Source of the DNA: Cercis canadensis
Taxonomy: Eukaryota > Streptophyta > Magnoliopsida > Fabales > Fabaceae
Direction of reading: 5' to 3'
NCBI GenBank assembly: GCA_003255065.1
Contig: QAOA01004151.1
Span: forward strand, 537,769-601,768
DNA: 64,000 nucleotides
The notes under the pieces are model-generated. The model was not told the origin of the DNA, ran no database searches, and was given only the letters and a program-made list of their open reading frames with translations. Numbering within the stretch: position 1 is the stretch's first letter; each line of letters begins with the position of its first letter. Positions 61,638 through 64,000 of the stretch are shown in pieces. The position numbers and the translations under genes are program-made.

Positions 61638-62499
61638 TTAAGAAAAAGATGTTTTCAAGATCACAATTATTTTCTTATTAACTAGGAAGTATGAACATTG
61701 ACATGGGTCACAATACGACAAAAAAAAATCCAAAAAGATATAATTTCATATATATAAACAACTAATGTTTCTTCTCTTGTTAAATAATTTTTTTTAAAAA
61801 AAAGTTTAGAAACAAAGTGAGAGCCAACCATGTAAGCGGCATGTCCAAGCCATGTCCAATTGTGTTGCTGCTAAGTTTAAACCAAATTAAAATTGCTTTT
61901 TTAATCAGACATACAGAATCTGTTGTACTAATATCCAAGGCATATCAGTATCTGATTAGTGTTGGACACACAGATACTTCATTAAAATGGAGCATCCTTG
62001 CTTCCTAGCTTATTAATGAAGCTAACCAATCACCCCTTCTTTTTTTCTTTTTAAAGCATTGTCTCATTTACCAGTAGATAAATAACCTCATTGTTTGTTG
62101 TTTAAATATAAGTTTCAGTGTGGGGTTTAGTTCCTTGTTAATAGCTGAGCACTCTTCTTGAGAGTTACCTGTGCAGGTTTCTTTCCTGCTTTGTTCTTCT
62201 TAATGAATAAAACTTCCAGATTCATCAAAAATAGAATTTTTGGCTGTTCAACATGACAATGCAAGAGTCCATAATAATGATCATGAATTCAAGCCTGTGA
62301 CTATCACCGTGTAAGACAGAAATCCAATTCTAATCAAAAAATGGTAAATCCAGGAGACATTCTTTTTTATAAAGCATAAAGACACAGCAAAAATAAAAGA
62401 ACTAAGACCAGTTCCAGGTCAAGATATACAAACATATTGCTAGACGAGCAGTTAAAATTCAAGAGAACAATACACAAAAGTTGTTAATCATTCAGTTGA
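61638..62499. repeat. Dispersed repeat R, copy 3, and SDE3-like 3' flank
   Basis: Matches 48480-49280 nearly end to end, including TAACTAGGAAGTATGAACAT and TTCTTTTTTATAAAGCATAA. No gene is present. Confidence 0.75.
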
Positions 62500-62642
62500 G
62501 TAATGAACATGGGATTAAGTGTCATATGTGGCTCCCTTTTGCTAAGCCTTTCAAAGTATGACAACCTCAATCCAAAATCCGGGCCAATGTTGGAGCGGAT
62601 CCAACCTGAATAGTTTCCTGGTGATCCAGTCACCACAACAGC
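62500..62642 (-). pseudogene. 3' end fragment of a third SDE3-like gene
   Basis: Matches 49283-49432, the last 50 codons of the SDE3-like gene, with small differences. Similarity ends abruptly in CACCACAACAGCT, and the next bases are an inverted piece of the RPL8/glucanase spacer. Confidence 0.8.
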
Positions 62643-62965
62643 TCCCCGGTTCTTTGCAGTCCAATGTTAGTCATAGAGGTTAGAATTGTTAATCATTTAT
62701 CAAATGCAGTTTGGAAGGGGGGCCCACGATTACAAGTAAAAATGGAATGCCCTACTTTATGTGGAATTCAACATAACAGTGAATAGTAATCTGGGTAAAT
62801 GTGGAAGATCCCTAGTTTCTTGTTCATGATGATGTGTGCTGGAAAAAATTTGTTGATTGTTGTCCTTGTTCTTAAAATATTGTAGAGTTTTAGAACTACC
62901 TGTAAAGAAAAACAATCGGAATGCTTCTATTACAGTATCTCTCTCTTGTTAGGTATAGAAGCTCA
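62643..62965. repeat. Inverted copy of the spacer 16395-16725
   Basis: The complement reads as the unit 1 spacer: CCAACATTGGACTGCAAAGA at one end and CCTAACAAGAGAGAGAT at the other. The joint with the SDE3-like fragment is at 62642/62643. Confidence 0.8.
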
Positions 62966-63469
62966 GGCTAGAAACCCTTTTGCTCCTCTTGCTCTTCCTT
63001 TTCCTAATAGAGGCAGACATTTTAGAGACTAAGAGTGTGTTTGAATGGCATATTTGACAAATTCACAAGAATTTAAAATAAAAATACTTTGTTTGGATGC
63101 ACTCTATTATAAAATACATGTAATTCCTTTGCTCAGCTAGAATCACAGGAACAGGAGTTATCTCTATTTCACCACTCGCATTATGCTATATAAGGCCTAC
63201 TCATGAATAAGGCATAAGAGATTTCACCTATATTTGATGTAGCTGAATAATTCTAAATCGAGCACAGATCATGTGATTAATTGTCCACTTTTTTTAAAAT
63301 TAACATGCACAAGGGTGCCAACTTTCTTTTTGTTTATAATTTAAGGATCACCCTGGAAATTCGTGTGGATAATGTTTGATATTATAGCAGCCCTACTAGA
63401 CCCAAACAAGTACATGCAATGTTAGCATCAGAGGGCAACTAGAACAAACACTAGCTGATGAAGCAAAGC
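62966..63469. other. Intergenic DNA between spacer pieces
   Basis: No gene or repeat recognised. It includes a short stretch of 'tttgtttggatgcac' type near 63090 that could be a MITE end. Confidence 0.4.
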
Positions 63470-63576
63470 CACCTATATTTCCACCAACTCAAAGTCGCTT
63501 CAAGCCTGCCTTCAAGTACCTAAATACTACACCAAGACCACATAACCAACCACCCTTTTTAGACTTGGTTACACAG
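63470..63576. repeat. Direct copy of spacer part 16902-17005, next to RPL8
   Basis: ACCTATATTTCCACCAACTC and CCAAGACCACATAACCAACC occur here and at about 16902 and 25267. The copy ends near TTAGACTTGGTTACA. It ties the glucanase array to the RPL8 neighbourhood. Confidence 0.8.
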
Positions 63577-63802
63577 AGATGAAATTGACATAATTGACAA
63601 TGGAACCAGATTTCAACATTCCATCAAGCTGAAACTAGCAACATAGAAAAGCAGGAGAATTGCACATTACTTAAAACAAATATAGGGGGCTGTCTATTAA
63701 AAACTCATATCGTCTCAAAATGGTATCCAAAAAGTTGGCAGACAAACTATAATGGAAGCAAAATTGAAAAAACATGCAAATCAAATAAAATTCTAATACT
63801 CT

Positions 63803-64000
<198 letters not shown>

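Overview
The window is nuclear DNA of a flowering plant, most likely a eudicot. The genes have short exons split by AT-rich GT-AG introns, the gene families are plant ones (BAHD acyltransferase, GH17 glucanase with CBM43, NB-ARC resistance protein, LRR receptor kinase, SDE3-like helicase), and the intergenic DNA is full of foldback MITEs, CACTA, hAT and Mutator-like elements and old LTR fragments. I cannot name the species. REGION 1 (1-9.5 kb) is ordinary single-copy DNA: the 5' part of a BAHD acyltransferase gene and a complete five-exon gene for the complex I subunit NDUFA12, which includes a 27-nt microexon. REGION 2 (9.9-32 kb) is a tandem triplication of a glucan endo-1,3-beta-glucosidase gene, all on the minus strand, each copy followed on its right by a related flank holding the same old copia 3' end. 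Copy A ends in a normal CBM43 domain. Copies B and C end differently: their Pro/Thr linker runs into a piece of a ribosomal protein uL2/RPL8 exon read in a shifted frame, which gives a short tail ending in a hydrophobic stretch that resembles a GPI-anchor signal. Copy B has one-base losses and is a pseudogene; copy C is open. The RPL8-linker joint is the boundary of the repeated unit. The last exon of an RPL8 gene lies at the right edge of the window (63.8-64 kb), in the same orientation. Unit 2 alone carries a truncated NB-ARC gene, whose segment starts at a conserved CACGTGT site in the glucanase promoter. REGION 3 (32-49 kb) holds exons of an unidentified gene interrupted by a GC-rich hAT element, a long-TIR Mutator-like MITE, and two disrupted LRR receptor kinase genes in opposite orientations; one has an LTR-like insert, the other a 5.2-kb CACTA element with perfect ends. 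REGION 4 (49-62.6 kb) holds an SDE3/MOV10-type helicase-like gene that has lost the ATP-binding signatures and the second RecA domain, then broken pieces of further copies of the same block: an SDE3-like 5' end, a duplicated fragment of an unknown gene, an LRR kinase 3' half fused to a Tourist MITE, and an SDE3-like 3' end. The right edge returns to the RPL8 neighbourhood, first as an inverted piece and then as a direct one. Working genes in the window are probably the BAHD gene, NDUFA12, glucanases A and C, possibly the NB-ARC and SDE3-like genes, and RPL8. The rest is duplicated, rearranged and transposon-damaged DNA. All exon boundaries and identities come from reading the sequence by eye.
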